DNA from: Citrobacter farmeri
Lineage (GTDB): Bacteria > Pseudomonadota > Gammaproteobacteria > Enterobacterales > Enterobacteriaceae
Length of the DNA stretch: 64,000 nucleotides
Direction of reading: 5' to 3'
Assembly: GCF_019048065.1 (NCBI RefSeq)
Contig: NZ_CP077291.1
Location: 3,100,001 to 3,164,000 of the forward strand
Shown: positions 8,149-18,105 of the stretch, in pieces
Numbering within the stretch: the stretch's first letter is position 1
Layout of the letters: each line of letters opens with the position of its first letter
The notes under the pieces: model-generated
Seen by the model: the letters and a program-made list of their open reading frames with translations, nothing else
Databases searched by the model: none
Told to the model about the DNA's origin: nothing
Translations under genes and position numbers: made by a program

Positions 8149-8883
8149 ATGAAAGAATCTCTGTACAAGCGGATAGCCCGTGAACTGGCCCATCAAATCT
8201 CGACGGGAATTTATCCGCCCGGTTCGTTGTTTCCGACGGAAATGGAACTGTGTGAAACCTGGCAGGTGAGCCGTCACACCATGCGCGAAGCGTTGCGGGA
8301 ATTAACGGAACAAGGGCTGATTTCGCGGCGTAAGGGTGCGGGTACGCGCGTATGTGAACCGCAGACGAGCGGGGTTAACCATCCGCTGTCGCATCTGGAA
8401 GATCTGCTGTTGTTGGCGAAAAACAACCAGCGGGTGATAAAGAAGATCGACGAGATTGTGGCGGATATTGAGCTTTCTCAGTTGATAGATTGTCCGCCCG
8501 GGTCGCGCTGGCTGCATATCGCCAGTATTCGTGAGGATGCGCAAAATCCGGACGCTCCTATTTGCTGGACGGACAGTTACGCCAGTACCGATTACTCCAG
8601 GCTGCGTACGTTTATTCGTGACGATCCACATTCGCTGATTAGCGATCTGATCGAAACGCACTACGGGATTAAAAGCCACGAAGTGCATCAGACGATCACC
8701 GCCGTTGGCGTACCGAAGAAAATTGCGAAAATACTGAATGTCGAGCCGGATTCTCCAGGGATGCGCATTGTGCGACGCTATCGGGATCGTGACGGAAAGG
8801 TGTTTGAGACCACCATTTCGATTCACCCGGCGGGAAGGTATACCTGCTCTATTGTGTTGAAATCGCAGAATTCAGGGGAATGA
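8149..8883 (+). CDS. GntR/HutC-subfamily transcriptional regulator
   Basis: A 244-residue regulator. The N-terminal winged helix-turn-helix (about residues 5-72) contains the GntR signature region FPTEMELCETWQVSRHTMRE followed by LTEQGLISRRKGAGTRV. The rest (about 85-240) is a UTRA effector-binding domain, as in HutC and FarR. It is divergent from the lyase-transporter operon, with a cluster of repeated operator-like palindromes in the 202-bp gap, so it very likely represses that operon until a carboxylate effector binds. Its own start overlaps no operator copy, but the promoter probably does, which suggests autoregulation. Effector unknown. Confidence 0.87.
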   Translation: MKESLYKRIARELAHQISTGIYPPGSLFPTEMELCETWQVSRHTMREALRELTEQGLISRRKGAGTRVCEPQTSGVNHPLSHLEDLLLLAKNNQRVIKKIDEIVADIELSQLIDCPPGSRWLHIASIREDAQNPDAPICWTDSYASTDYSRLRTFIRDDPHSLISDLIETHYGIKSHEVHQTITAVGVPKKIAKILNVEPDSPGMRIVRRYRDRDGKVFETTISIHPAGRYTCSIVLKSQNSGE

Positions 8884-8973
8884 GGGGATTTTACATACGC
8901 ATGCCACCACCGGTAATGGTTTACGTTCACCTCATGTTCGCAGCTTGTCTGGTGCACCAGCACCTGTGAACGT

Positions 8974-9003
8974 GTTAAGGAGGCTCGCCGCCGCCTCCTT
9001 AAC
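8974..9003. repeat. Left-arm hairpin of the palindromic element
   Basis: Perfect 11-bp stem GTTAAGGAGGC/GCCTCCTTAAC with the 8-nt loop TCGCCGCC. Its counterpart at 9429-9458 has a different stem sequence but the same pairing and loop. Confidence 0.85.
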
Positions 9004-9428
9004 AATCCAGGCTCCCGGCGGGAAAATTGTCGCTTCGCGATACCCTCCGCTTATTCCTCCAGGCTCTCGGGTCGGGCGCGACTCAGCATCCCTGCTTCGC
9101 GCCCCCTGAACCCGCATCCCTGCGGGTTCCCCCCAGCCCTACGGAAACACGTCGGCAATTTTCAGCCGGACCAATCCATACCCGACCATCACTGCGATTT
9201 GTCTTTTTAACAGCGAAAAGAATTTGTTTGTAGAGCAGAGAATCGAAGCGATGCCGTTGGTCCGGCGTGAAAATCGATGAGTCGTTGACGGCTGACCGGG
9301 TCCGCCCGCAGGGAAGCGGGCGGAGGGGACGGCCTGCAGGGATGCAGGCTCGGCCCCGACCCGAAAGGCAGACGGCATAAGGCGAATGAACCACGAAGTG
9401 GCGATTTTCCTCGCCGGGAGCCAGGGTT

Positions 9429-9458
9429 GCAAGGGAGGCGGCGGCGAGCCTCCCTTGC
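9429..9458. repeat. Right-arm hairpin of the palindromic element
   Basis: Perfect 11-bp stem GCAAGGGAGGC/GCCTCCCTTGC; read on the minus strand its loop is TCGCCGCC, as in the left arm. Relative to the left hairpin, stem pairs 2, 3 and 5 change as T-A to C-G, T-A to A-T and A-T to G-C. Confidence 0.85.
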
Positions 9459-9543
9459 ACGTTCACGTGTGCTGTGGTTTCAGAGAATCACTGAATACAA
9501 AGTGAACGTAAAATTTCTCAGAGTATCAGGTTCCCCTGACCCC

Positions 9544-10908
9544 TTATTGTACTGGCGTAATTCTGCGTGGACGGCGCGGCGGACGTGGCTTTTCGCCAGC
9601 CGGTTTCGCATCGCCTGTGCGGCGTGAAGGTTTAGCGCCGGCTTTTGGCGCGCCACCGTCCTGACGACGCGGCTGCTGTGCGCGCCCCGCGCCCTGCCCT
9701 TGCCCACGGCCTCGACCACCGCCACTACGCTGCTGGCGACCATTCTGGATCGGCTCAGCTTTAATCGACGGGTCCGGCTCATAGCCTGGCGTTGTAATAC
9801 GCGGAATCTCTTTTTTCAGCAATTTTTCGATATCACGCAGCAGTTTGTGCTCATCAACACAAACCAGCGACAGCGCTTCACCGGTCGCCGCAGCACGCCC
9901 GGTACGGCCGATACGATGCACATAATCTTCCGGAACATTCGGCAGCTCGTAGTTGACCACGTGCGGCAGTTCTTCAATATCCAGACCACGCGCAGCAATA
10001 TCCGTTGCCACCAGCACGCGAATGTCACCGGATTTAAAATCAGCCAGTGCACGGGTACGCGCTCCCTGGCTCTTGTTGCCGTGGATCGCCGCACTGCGAA
10101 TGCCATCTTTGTTCAGTTGTTCCGCCAGGTGGTTGGCGCCGTGTTTAGTCCGGGTAAACACCAGCACCTGCTGCCAGTTCCCCTGGCCGATCATCTGCGA
10201 TAACAGCTCGCGTTTGCGTTTCTTATCGACGAAATGCACGTGCTGCGTAACCTGCTCTGAAGCCGTGTTGCGGCGTGCCACTTCTATTTCCAGTGGGTTA
10301 TGCAGCAGCTTTTCGGCCAGCGCCTTGATCTCATCAGAGAATGTCGCAGAGAACAGCAGGTTTTGACGCTTCGCCGGCAGTTTCGCTAATACACGGCGAA
10401 TATCGTGAATAAAGCCCATATCCAGCATACGGTCCGCTTCATCCAGCACCAGAATCTCAATCTGATCCAGTTTCACCGCGTTCTGGTGTTCCAGATCCAG
10501 CAAGCGGCCCGGCGTTGCCACCAGCACATCGACGCCACCGCGCAGTTTCATCATCTGCGGGTTAATGCTCACGCCACCAAAAACCACCAGCGAACGGATA
10601 TTCAGATACTTGCTGTAATCACGGACGTTTTCGCCAATCTGCGCCGCCAGTTCACGCGTCGGCGTCAGGATCAGCGCCCGTACCGGGCGACGTGCTTTGC
10701 CGTGCGGCTGCTTAGTAATAAGGTGCTGTAACAGCGGCAGCGTAAAGCCCGCCGTTTTACCGGTACCGGTCTGCGCACTTGCCATCAGGTCGCGACCTTC
10801 CAGCACCGCAGGGATGGCCTGCTGCTGAATTGGGGTAGGTTCACGGTAACCCTGCTCGGCAATGGCGCGCAGAATATCAGGATTTAAACCCAGGGAATCA
10901 AAAGACAT
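9544..10908 (-). CDS. rhlE: RhlE, DEAD-box ATP-dependent RNA helicase
   Basis: A 454-residue DEAD-box helicase, the same length as E. coli RhlE. Motifs in order: Q motif [11 protein letters not shown] near residue 23, Walker A AQTGTGKT near 45, PTRELAAQI near 85, DEAD in [13 protein letters not shown] near 155, SAT in LLFSATFS near 187, and HRIGRTGRA near 333. The C-terminal tail after residue 390 is rich in Arg, Gly and Gln and ends in a PRRPRR stretch, a typical RNA-binding extension. RhlE modulates RNA rearrangement during ribosome assembly. It is divergent from cecR and converges on the palindromic element, whose edge is 32 bp from the rhlE stop. Confidence 0.95.
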   Translation of the reverse strand: MSFDSLGLNPDILRAIAEQGYREPTPIQQQAIPAVLEGRDLMASAQTGTGKTAGFTLPLLQHLITKQPHGKARRPVRALILTPTRELAAQIGENVRDYSKYLNIRSLVVFGGVSINPQMMKLRGGVDVLVATPGRLLDLEHQNAVKLDQIEILVLDEADRMLDMGFIHDIRRVLAKLPAKRQNLLFSATFSDEIKALAEKLLHNPLEIEVARRNTASEQVTQHVHFVDKKRKRELLSQMIGQGNWQQVLVFTRTKHGANHLAEQLNKDGIRSAAIHGNKSQGARTRALADFKSGDIRVLVATDIAARGLDIEELPHVVNYELPNVPEDYVHRIGRTGRAAATGEALSLVCVDEHKLLRDIEKLLKKEIPRITTPGYEPDPSIKAEPIQNGRQQRSGGGRGRGQGQGAGRAQQPRRQDGGAPKAGAKPSRRTGDAKPAGEKPRPPRRPRRITPVQ

Positions 10909-11100
10909 AACTACTCCGAACCGCCCCGACCGTTCCCGGTGTCGTTTTCAGGGAGATACATACAATTTGGGAATGACAAAAACCACAATGTCATGAAGGG
11001 GCGGAGTGTAGCAGTTTTTGTGACACACCGCATAAATTATCCCTGTCACTGGAAAAGACAAAATAAACGACCAGACTGGACAAGGAGGATTTTCAGTCAT

Positions 11101-11128
11101 AATCTTAATCAATCGATTGATTAAGATT
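11101..11128. promoter_or_regulatory. 28-bp perfect palindrome, CecR operator
   Basis: The left arm AATCTTAATCAATC is followed directly by its exact reverse complement, 12 bp before the cecR start. E. coli CecR is known to bind a TTAATCAATnnATTGATTAA-like site between rhlE and its own gene, controlling both; the core matches that. Confidence 0.85.
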
Positions 11129-11139
11129 TAGGTCGCGTG

Positions 11140-11814
11140 ATGAATACTCCCACCATGACCACTAAAGGTGAACAGGCTAAAAACCAGCTGATTGCCGCTG
11201 CGCTGGCACAGTTTGGCGAATATGGTCTGCATGCCACCACTCGCGACATTGCTGCGCAGGCCGGGCAAAACATTGCCGCCATTACCTACTATTTTGGTTC
11301 AAAAGAGGATTTATACCTCGCCTGCGCCCAGTGGATTGCCGATTTCATTGGCGGTCAGTTTCGCCCGCACGCGGAAGAAGCCGAACGTTTATTCGCCCAG
11401 CCCCATCCCGACCGTGCGGCCATGCGCGAGCTGATTCTGCGCGCCTGCAAAAATATGATCATGCTGCTAACCCAGGATGACACCGTGAATCTGAGCAAAT
11501 TTATCTCGCGCGAGCAACTCTCTCCAACCGCGGCATATCAACGGGTGCACGAGCAGGTTATCGAGCCGCTGCACAGCCATCTGACCCGTCTCATCGCCGC
11601 CTATACCGGCTGCGACGCCCGCGACACGCGCATGATTCTGCATACCCACGCGCTGCTTGGCGAAGTGCTGGCATTCCGTCTCGGTAAAGAAACCATTCTG
11701 TTACGTACCGGCTGGTCGCAGTTTGATGAAGAAAAAACGGTACTGATTACGCAGATCGTGACCGGTCATATCGATCTTATTCTGCAAGGTTTATCGCAAA
11801 GGAGTCTGGACTGA
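11140..11814 (+). CDS. cecR: CecR (YbiH), TetR-family repressor
   Basis: A 224-residue TetR-family regulator. The N-terminal helix-turn-helix spans about residues 11-57 ([20 protein letters not shown] then [12 protein letters not shown]), followed by a helical ligand domain. E. coli CecR controls rhlE and ybhGFSR and affects sensitivity to cefoperazone and chloramphenicol. I chose the ATG at 11140; a GTG at 11137 is in frame and possible. Its stop overlaps the ybhG start (TGATG), so it heads the cecR-ybhGFSR operon. A perfect palindromic operator sits immediately upstream, giving autoregulation and control of rhlE. Confidence 0.93.
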   Translation: MNTPTMTTKGEQAKNQLIAAALAQFGEYGLHATTRDIAAQAGQNIAAITYYFGSKEDLYLACAQWIADFIGGQFRPHAEEAERLFAQPHPDRAAMRELILRACKNMIMLLTQDDTVNLSKFISREQLSPTAAYQRVHEQVIEPLHSHLTRLIAAYTGCDARDTRMILHTHALLGEVLAFRLGKETILLRTGWSQFDEEKTVLITQIVTGHIDLILQGLSQRSLD

Positions 11815-12809
11815 TGAAAAAACCTGTCGTTATTGGCCTGGTGATTGCGGTGCTGCTCGCCGTGATTGCCGGTGGCACATGGTGGTATCAAAGCCGGCAG
11901 GACAACGGACTGACGCTCTACGGCAACGTGGACATCCGTACCGTTAACCTCAGCTTTCGCGTCGGTGGTCGACTCGCATCACTGGCGGTCGATGAAGGGG
12001 ATGCCATTAAAACAGGACAGGTGCTGGGCGAGCTGGATCATGCTCCCTATGAGAACGCCCTGATGCAGGCAAAAGCCGGTGTTTCCGTCGCTCAGGCCCA
12101 GTACGATTTGATGCTGGCGGGCTATCGTCAGGAAGAGATTGCCCAGGCGGCGGCAGCAGTGAAACAGGCGCAGGCTGCCTATGATTACGCGCAGAACTTC
12201 TACAACCGTCAGCAGGGTTTGTGGAAAAGCCGCACCATCTCCGCGAACGATCTGGAAAATGCCCGCTCTTCCCGCGACCAGGCGTTGGCCACGTTGAAAT
12301 CCGCGCAGGACAAACTGAGTCAGTACCGCTCCGGTAATCGTGAACAGGATATCGCCCAGGCGAAAGCCAGCCTTGAACAGGCGCAGGCACAACTGGCACA
12401 GGCGGAACTCGACCTCCATGACACCACGCTTGTCGCCCCGGCGAATGGCACGCTGTTAACCCGCGCGGTTGAACCCGGCAGCATGCTCAGCGCAGGCGGG
12501 ACCGTGCTGACGCTTTCCCTCACCCGACCAGTCTGGGTGCGCGCCTACGTTGACGAGCGTCATCTTTCTCAGGCACAGCCGGGACGCGAAATCCTGTTAT
12601 ACACCGATGGACGTCCCGACAAGCCCTATCACGGTAAAATCGGCTTTGTCTCCCCGACGGCCGAATTTACCCCGAAAACGGTCGAAACGCCGGACCTGCG
12701 TACCGATCTGGTTTACCGTCTGCGTATCGTTGTCACCGACGCCGACGACGCCTTGCGCCAGGGCATGCCGGTGACGGTGAAGTTCGGCAACGAGGCTGGA
12801 CATGAATGA
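11814..12809 (+). CDS. ybhG: YbhG, HlyD-family membrane fusion protein
   Basis: A 331-residue periplasmic adaptor. An N-terminal membrane anchor or uncleaved signal (about residues 5-24) is followed by a biotinyl-lipoyl-like half domain ([20 protein letters not shown]), a long Ala/Gln-rich coiled-coil hairpin (about 75-200), the second lipoyl half ([10 protein letters not shown]) and a beta-barrel region. It links the YbhFSR inner-membrane ABC transporter to an outer-membrane channel, probably TolC. It overlaps cecR by 1 nt and ybhF by 8 nt, so translation is coupled. Confidence 0.92.
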   Translation: MKKPVVIGLVIAVLLAVIAGGTWWYQSRQDNGLTLYGNVDIRTVNLSFRVGGRLASLAVDEGDAIKTGQVLGELDHAPYENALMQAKAGVSVAQAQYDLMLAGYRQEEIAQAAAAVKQAQAAYDYAQNFYNRQQGLWKSRTISANDLENARSSRDQALATLKSAQDKLSQYRSGNREQDIAQAKASLEQAQAQLAQAELDLHDTTLVAPANGTLLTRAVEPGSMLSAGGTVLTLSLTRPVWVRAYVDERHLSQAQPGREILLYTDGRPDKPYHGKIGFVSPTAEFTPKTVETPDLRTDLVYRLRIVVTDADDALRQGMPVTVKFGNEAGHE

Positions 12810-14538
12810 CGCCGTCATCACGCTAAGCGGGCTGACCAGGCGTTTTGCCGGACTGGAAAAACCCGCGGTCGCCCCGCTCGACTGTACGATTCACGCCGGG
12901 TACGTGACTGGACTGGTAGGGCCGGATGGCGCCGGAAAAACCACGCTGATGCGAATGCTGGCCGGCTTGTTGAAACCGGACGGCGGCAGCGCAACGGTGA
13001 TTGGCTTTGATCCGATCAAAAATGACAGCGCGCTACACGCGGTGCTGGGCTATATGCCGCAAAAATTTGGCCTGTATGAGGATCTCACTGTGATGGAGAA
13101 CCTCAACCTGTACGCTGATTTACGCAGCGTTACGGGCGACGTGCGGGAAAAAACCTTTGCCCGCCTGCTGGAATTCACCTCGCTCGGCCCGTTTACCGGT
13201 CGTCTGGCGGGTAAACTCTCCGGCGGGATGAAACAGAAACTGGGGCTGGCCTGTACGCTGGTCGGCGAACCCAAAGTGCTGTTACTGGATGAACCCGGCG
13301 TCGGCGTTGACCCAATCTCACGGCGCGAGCTCTGGCAGATGGTGCACGAACTGGCGGGCGACGGGATGCTGATCCTGTGGAGTACCTCGTATCTGGATGA
13401 AGCCGAGCAGTGTCGGGACGTGCTGCTGATGAATGAAGGTGAACTGCTGTATCAGGGCGACCCCACTCAACTGACACAAACCATGGCCGGGCGCAGTTTT
13501 CTGATGCATAGCCCGCAGGAAAACAACCGTAAATTGCTCCAGCGGGCGCTGAAACTGCCGCAGGTCAGCGACGGTATGATCCAGGGGAAATCGGTTCGTC
13601 TGATCCTGAAAAAAGAGGCCACGGCAGACGACATTCGCCGCGGCAACGGCATGCCTGAAATTGACATCAGCGAAACCGCGCCACGCTTCGAAGACGCATT
13701 TATCGATCTGCTGGGCGGGGCTGCCACCTCTGAATCGCCGCTGGGCGCCATTCTACATACCGTAGAAGGGACGCCGGGCGAGACGGTGATTGAAGCGAAG
13801 GCGCTGACCAAGAAATTCGGTGATTTCGCCGCCACCGATCACGTCGATTTCGCCGTCCAGCGCGGGGAGATTTTTGGCCTGCTGGGCCCTAACGGTGCGG
13901 GGAAATCCACGACCTTTAAAATGATGTGCGGCCTGCTGGTGCCAACGTCCGGAAAGGCGCTGGTGCTGGATATGGATCTGAAAGTCAGCTCCGGTAAAGC
14001 ACGCCAGCATCTGGGCTACATGGCGCAAAAATTTTCGCTGTACGGCAACCTGACGGTGGAGCAAAACCTGCGCTTCTTCTCCGGCGTTTATGGCCTGCGA
14101 GGACGCGCGCAGAACGAAAAAATTGCCCGCATGAGCGAGGCTTTTGGCCTGAAAAGCATTGCCTCGCATGCCACCGATGAACTCCCTCTCGGCTTTAAGC
14201 AGCGTCTGGCGCTGGCCTGCTCGCTGATGCATGAACCCGACATACTGTTTCTCGACGAACCCACTTCTGGCGTCGATCCCCTCACCCGCCGCGAGTTCTG
14301 GCTGCATATCAACAGCATGGTGGAAAAAGGCGTGACGGTGATGGTGACGACGCACTTTATGGACGAAGCAGAATATTGCGATCGTATCGGCCTGGTCTAT
14401 CGCGGAAAGCTGATTGCCAGCGGCACGCCGGACGACCTGAAAGCACAGGCAGCCGATGACGATACGCCGGACCCGACCATGGAACAGGCCTTTATCCGGC
14501 TGATTAATGACTGGGATAAGGAGCATGCCAATGCGTAA
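12802..14538 (+). CDS. ybhF: YbhF, duplicated ABC exporter ATPase
   Basis: A 578-residue protein with two ATP-binding cassettes. The first has Walker A GPDGAGKT near residue 37, signature LSGGMKQK near 137 and Walker [12 protein letters not shown] near 157. The second has GPNGAGKS near 362, a degenerate signature LPLGFKQR near 463 and [10 protein letters not shown] near 484. It powers the YbhSR permease; in E. coli the YbhGFSR system exports cefoperazone-type drugs and has been linked to Na+(Li+)/H+ exchange. The first Walker A carries Asp instead of Asn, as in E. coli. It overlaps its neighbours by 8 nt on both sides. Confidence 0.93.
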   Translation: MNDAVITLSGLTRRFAGLEKPAVAPLDCTIHAGYVTGLVGPDGAGKTTLMRMLAGLLKPDGGSATVIGFDPIKNDSALHAVLGYMPQKFGLYEDLTVMENLNLYADLRSVTGDVREKTFARLLEFTSLGPFTGRLAGKLSGGMKQKLGLACTLVGEPKVLLLDEPGVGVDPISRRELWQMVHELAGDGMLILWSTSYLDEAEQCRDVLLMNEGELLYQGDPTQLTQTMAGRSFLMHSPQENNRKLLQRALKLPQVSDGMIQGKSVRLILKKEATADDIRRGNGMPEIDISETAPRFEDAFIDLLGGAATSESPLGAILHTVEGTPGETVIEAKALTKKFGDFAATDHVDFAVQRGEIFGLLGPNGAGKSTTFKMMCGLLVPTSGKALVLDMDLKVSSGKARQHLGYMAQKFSLYGNLTVEQNLRFFSGVYGLRGRAQNEKIARMSEAFGLKSIASHATDELPLGFKQRLALACSLMHEPDILFLDEPTSGVDPLTRREFWLHINSMVEKGVTVMVTTHFMDEAEYCDRIGLVYRGKLIASGTPDDLKAQAADDDTPDPTMEQAFIRLINDWDKEHANA

Positions 14539-15664
14539 CCGCCTTCTCTCCTGGCGTCGCGTGCGGGCGCTGTGCGTCAAAGAGACGCGACAGATCGTCC
14601 GCGATCCCAGTAGCTGGCTGATTGCCGTGGTCATCCCACTGTTGCTGCTGTTTATTTTTGGCTACGGCATTAACCTCGATTCCAGCAAGCTGCGGGTCGG
14701 GATTCTGCTTGAGCAGCAAAGCGAGGAGGCGCTGGATTTTACCCACGCAATGACCGGTTCGCCGTACATTGACGCCACCATCAGCGATAACCGTCAGGCG
14801 CTGATTGAGAAGATGCAGGCCGGTCGCATTCGTGGACTGGTGGTCATTCCGGTTGATTTCGCCCAGCAGATGGCACGCCCCAACGACACCGCGCCGATTC
14901 AGGTGATCACCGACGGCAGTGAACCCAATACCGCCAACTTCGTGCAGGGCTATGTGGAGGGGATCTGGCAGATCTGGCAGATGCAACGGGCGGAAGATCG
15001 CGGGGAAACGTTTGAACCGCTGATTGAGGTGCAGACCCGCTACTGGTTCAACCCGGCGGCCATCAGTCAGCATTTTATTATCCCCGGCGCGGTGACGATC
15101 ATCATGACGGTGATCGGCGCGATCCTCACCTCGCTGGTCGTCGCGCGCGAATGGGAACGTGGGACGATGGAAGCGTTGCTCTCCACGGAAGTGACGCGCG
15201 CCGAGCTGCTGCTGTGCAAACTTATCCCCTACTACTTCCTCGGCATGCTGGCCATGCTGCTGTGTATGTTGGTGTCAGTGTTTATTCTCGGCGTCCCCTA
15301 TCGCGGATCGTTACTGCTGCTGTTTTTCATCACCAGCCTGTTTTTACTCAGTACGCTGGGAATGGGGCTGTTGATCTCCACCATCACCCGCAATCAGTTT
15401 AATGCCGCCCAGGTGGCGCTTAACGCCGCCTTTTTGCCGTCAATTATGCTGTCAGGTTTTATTTTCCAGATAGACAGTATGCCCGCGGTGATCCGCGCGG
15501 TGACCTACATTATTCCGGCTCGTTACTTCGTCAGCACGCTGCAAAGCCTGTTTCTCGCCGGTAATATTCCGGTAGTACTGATTGTCAACGTGCTGTTTTT
15601 GGTTGCCTCCGCGGTGATGTTTATTGGTTTGACGTGGATAAAAACCAAACGTCGGCTGGATTGA
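14531..15664 (+). CDS. ybhS: YbhS, ABC-2 type exporter permease
   Basis: A 377-residue inner-membrane protein: one N-terminal membrane helix (about 24-44), a periplasmic domain (about 45-175), then five further membrane segments typical of ABC-2 permeases. The cytoplasmic motif [12 protein letters not shown] (about 217) contacts the ATPase. I chose the ATG at 14531, which gives [10 protein letters not shown] and the E. coli length; an in-frame ATG two codons upstream is also possible. It pairs with YbhR as a heterodimer. A REP element separates the two genes. Confidence 0.92.
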   Translation: MRNRLLSWRRVRALCVKETRQIVRDPSSWLIAVVIPLLLLFIFGYGINLDSSKLRVGILLEQQSEEALDFTHAMTGSPYIDATISDNRQALIEKMQAGRIRGLVVIPVDFAQQMARPNDTAPIQVITDGSEPNTANFVQGYVEGIWQIWQMQRAEDRGETFEPLIEVQTRYWFNPAAISQHFIIPGAVTIIMTVIGAILTSLVVAREWERGTMEALLSTEVTRAELLLCKLIPYYFLGMLAMLLCMLVSVFILGVPYRGSLLLLFFITSLFLLSTLGMGLLISTITRNQFNAAQVALNAAFLPSIMLSGFIFQIDSMPAVIRAVTYIIPARYFVSTLQSLFLAGNIPVVLIVNVLFLVASAVMFIGLTWIKTKRRLD

Positions 15665-15670
15665 TGATTT

Positions 15671-15702
15671 GCCTGATGGCGCTGCGCTTATCAGGCCTAC
15701 GA
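15671..15702. repeat. REP element between ybhS and ybhR
   Basis: A typical single REP (GCCTGATGGCGCTGCGCTTA then TCAGGCCTAC) lies inside the cecR-ybhGFSR operon. REP hairpins within operons can stabilise upstream mRNA or reduce downstream expression. Confidence 0.88.
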
Positions 15703-15732
15703 GATGCTTCATCGGGTATTAAGGGCAACACT

Positions 15733-16839
15733 ATGTTTCATCGTTTATGGACGTTAATTCGCAAAGAGCTGCAGTCGCTGTTACGCGAACCGCAGACCCG
15801 CGCGATCCTGATTCTGCCGGTGCTGATTCAGGTGTTTCTGTTTCCCTTTGCGGCGACGCTGGAAGTGACTAACGCCACTATCGCCATCTATAACGAAGAC
15901 AACGGGAAGCACTCGGTTGAGCTGACCCAGCGCTTTGCCCGCGCCAAAGCCTTTACCCACATTCTGTTGCTGAAAAGCCCGCAGGAAATCCAGCCGACGA
16001 TCGATACGCAAAAAGCGCTGCTGCTGGTGCGCTTCCCGGCAGATTTTTCGCGCAACCTGGACACTTTTCAGCCTGCGCCCATGCAGTTAATTCTCGATGG
16101 CCGTAACTCGAACAGCGCGCAGATCGCTGCCAACTATCTTCAGCAAATCGTGAAGAATTATCAGCAGGAACTGATGGAGGGCAAACCGAAGCCCAACAAC
16201 AGCGAGCTGGTGGTGCGTAACTGGTACAACCCCAACCTCGACTATAAGTGGTTCGTGGTACCGTCGCTGATCGCGATGATCACCACCATTGGCGTGATGA
16301 TCGTCACTTCGCTGTCCGTGGCGCGCGAGCGTGAACAGGGCACGCTGGATCAACTGCTGGTCTCGCCGCTCACCACCTGGCAAATCTTTATCGGTAAAGC
16401 GGTTCCCGCGCTGATTGTCGCAACCGGACAGGCCTCTATCGTGCTGGCAATCGGTATCTGGGCGTATCAGATCCCGTTTGCCGGATCGCTGGCGCTGTTT
16501 TACTTCACGATGGTGATTTACGGGTTGTCGCTGGTGGGTTTCGGACTATTGATATCCTCGCTCTGCTCCACGCAGCAGCAGGCGTTTATCGGCGTGTTCG
16601 TCTTTATGATGCCGGCGATTTTACTGTCAGGATACGTCTCTCCGGTCGAGAATATGCCAGTCTGGTTGCAGAACCTGACGTGGATAAACCCTATCCGTCA
16701 TTTCACGGATATCACCAAGCAGATCTATTTGAAAGATGCGAGTTTGCAGATTGTCTGGGGAAGCTTGTGGCCGCTACTGGTCATAGCGGCCACGACGGGC
16801 TCAGCGGCGTATGCGATGTTTAGACGCAAAATCATGTAG
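15733..16839 (+). CDS. ybhR: YbhR, ABC-2 type exporter permease
   Basis: A 368-residue permease homologous to YbhS: N-terminal helix (about 22-42), periplasmic domain, then five membrane helices, with the conserved [16 protein letters not shown] stretch near residue 198. I chose the ATG at 15733, after the REP element; the reading frame is open further upstream through the REP, but that stretch has no homology. It completes the YbhGFSR exporter. Its last 39 nt overlap the convergent ybhQ gene. Confidence 0.92.
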   Translation: MFHRLWTLIRKELQSLLREPQTRAILILPVLIQVFLFPFAATLEVTNATIAIYNEDNGKHSVELTQRFARAKAFTHILLLKSPQEIQPTIDTQKALLLVRFPADFSRNLDTFQPAPMQLILDGRNSNSAQIAANYLQQIVKNYQQELMEGKPKPNNSELVVRNWYNPNLDYKWFVVPSLIAMITTIGVMIVTSLSVAREREQGTLDQLLVSPLTTWQIFIGKAVPALIVATGQASIVLAIGIWAYQIPFAGSLALFYFTMVIYGLSLVGFGLLISSLCSTQQQAFIGVFVFMMPAILLSGYVSPVENMPVWLQNLTWINPIRHFTDITKQIYLKDASLQIVWGSLWPLLVIAATTGSAAYAMFRRKIM

Positions 16840-17211
16840 CTTTTTGTCTTTCGCCAGCAGCGAAACCACAGCGGGTCCGGCCAGAATGGCCAGTCCCGCC
16901 AACGCCAGCAGAACGTTATTTTGCAAAACCCGGGACAACAGCCACAGCACGATCAGCGCGGCGCCGAAATACCAGGTCGTGGTGAGTTCTTCCAGCACGT
17001 CAGCGACTTCGCGCCAACGCTGCTCATGATGACGCTGTAAGGCCAGCATCAGTAAGACGGTCACGCCATACACTACGCATAATCCCAGGCCGACGTGCAC
17101 CAGTGTGCCGCTCATCCAGCCCATGACCAACAACGCCACGACCAGTAAATGCAACATAATCTGCCAGCAACTTAACCCCGTTGCGACACGAACACGTTGT
17201 TGCCACCTCAT
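16801..17211 (-). CDS. ybhQ: YbhQ, inner-membrane protein
   Basis: A 136-residue protein with four hydrophobic segments (about 17-35, 40-58, 77-95 and 98-116) and a basic C-terminus, the same length as E. coli YbhQ. Function unknown; K-12 experiments place it in the inner membrane. Its 3' end overlaps ybhR on the opposite strand by 39 nt. Confidence 0.88.
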   Translation of the reverse strand: MRWQQRVRVATGLSCWQIMLHLLVVALLVMGWMSGTLVHVGLGLCVVYGVTVLLMLALQRHHEQRWREVADVLEELTTTWYFGAALIVLWLLSRVLQNNVLLALAGLAILAGPAVVSLLAKDKKLHDFASKHRIRR

Positions 17212-17343
17212 GGCTTTTCTCCTGAAGGATTTTTCTCTAATTACTCAGAGTACCGCACTTTACGGAAAATTCCGTAACACCGCACCTTTTTGTGACGACG
17301 ACTACACTATTTCAATCAGAAGAGTGACGCAAACAGGAGAAAA

Positions 17344-18105
17344 ATGACTCAGTCGACGCGAAATTTTTCATTTAACGTGCTCACCATAAATACGCATAAA
17401 GGCTTTACCGCCTTTAACAAGCGCTTCATTTTGCCGGAACTGCGCGATGCCGTTCGTACGGTTGGCGCTGATATCGTCTGTCTGCAGGAGGTGATGGGCG
17501 CGCACGAGGTCCATCCGCTGCGCGTTGAAAACTGGCCGGATACCACGCACTACGAATTTCTCGCCGACACCATGTGGAGTGACTACGCCTACGGGCGCAA
17601 TGCCGTCTACCCGGAGGGGCATCATGGCAACGCGGTACTGTCACGCTATCCTATTGAATATTATGAAAATCGTGATGTATCCGTCGGGAGCAGTGAAAAA
17701 CGCGGCGTACTCTATTGCCGCATTGTCCCACCGCAACTCGGGAAAGCGATTCATGTGATGTGCGTGCACCTCGGCCTGCGCGAAGCCCACCGGCAGGCGC
17801 AGCTCACTCTGTTGGCGGACTGGGTCAACGCCCTGCCCGACGGCGAACCGGTGGTGGTAGCCGGTGATTTCAACGACTGGCGGCAGAAGGCAAACCATCC
17901 CTTAAAAGCCGTTGCCGGGCTGGAAGAAATTTTTACCCGTGCCCGCGGTCGCCCGGCACGGACTTTTCCTGCCAGTCTGCCACTGCTGCGCCTCGATCGT
18001 ATTTACGTGAAAAATGCCAATGCCAGTTCGCCGGCGGCACTACCGTTGCGCAACTGGCGGCATCTCTCTGACCATGCCCCCCTTAGCGCGGAGATCCATC
18101 TATGA
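17344..18105 (+). CDS. ybhP: YbhP, endonuclease/exonuclease/phosphatase-family protein
   Basis: A 253-residue protein of the EEP metal-dependent hydrolase fold. Conserved residues are visible in LQEVMGAHE (about 41-49, metal-binding Glu), GDFNDW (about 175-180) and the terminal LSDHAPLS (about 240). It overlaps clsB by 4 nt (ATGA). The ybhP-clsB-ybhN cluster suggests a role beside cardiolipin synthesis, possibly phosphodiester hydrolysis; the substrate is not known. An AGGAGAAA ribosome site precedes the start. Confidence 0.9.
   Translation: MTQSTRNFSFNVLTINTHKGFTAFNKRFILPELRDAVRTVGADIVCLQEVMGAHEVHPLRVENWPDTTHYEFLADTMWSDYAYGRNAVYPEGHHGNAVLSRYPIEYYENRDVSVGSSEKRGVLYCRIVPPQLGKAIHVMCVHLGLREAHRQAQLTLLADWVNALPDGEPVVVAGDFNDWRQKANHPLKAVAGLEEIFTRARGRPARTFPASLPLLRLDRIYVKNANASSPAALPLRNWRHLSDHAPLSAEIHL

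Larger units (their letters stand above)
8920..9512. repeat. 593-bp imperfect palindromic element with paired structured arms
   Basis: Non-coding block between the convergent gntR-type gene and rhlE. The left arm (8920 to about 9215) and the reverse complement of the right arm (9512 to about 9216) share ordered blocks: TTTACGTTCAC at both ends; GTGAACGTG then a hairpin (8974-9003 and 9429-9458) with the same loop TCGCCGCC; GGCTCCCGGCG then a GAAAAT block; GGGTCGGG; hairpins around CATCCCTGC; a CCCGC-N-TCCCTGCGGG hairpin (9108-9129 and 9302-9323); and GCCGGACCAA near the centre. In the first hairpin the arms differ at three stem positions and all three changes are compensated, so the fold is conserved. 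No transposase is inside and no target duplication is evident. Identity unknown to me; possible MITE-like element or structured RNA. Confidence 0.75.

Noticed and set aside
9083..9466. Open frame of 127 codons on the minus strand within the palindromic element
   Set aside because: It crosses both arms and all hairpins, has no ribosome site and a composition dictated by the GC-rich repeats; a second overlapping frame (9139-9432) is equally open. Treated as non-coding.
8920..9512. Insertion sequence or transposon
   Set aside because: No transposase-like frame inside and no target-site duplication found at the ends; kept as an unclassified repeat element.
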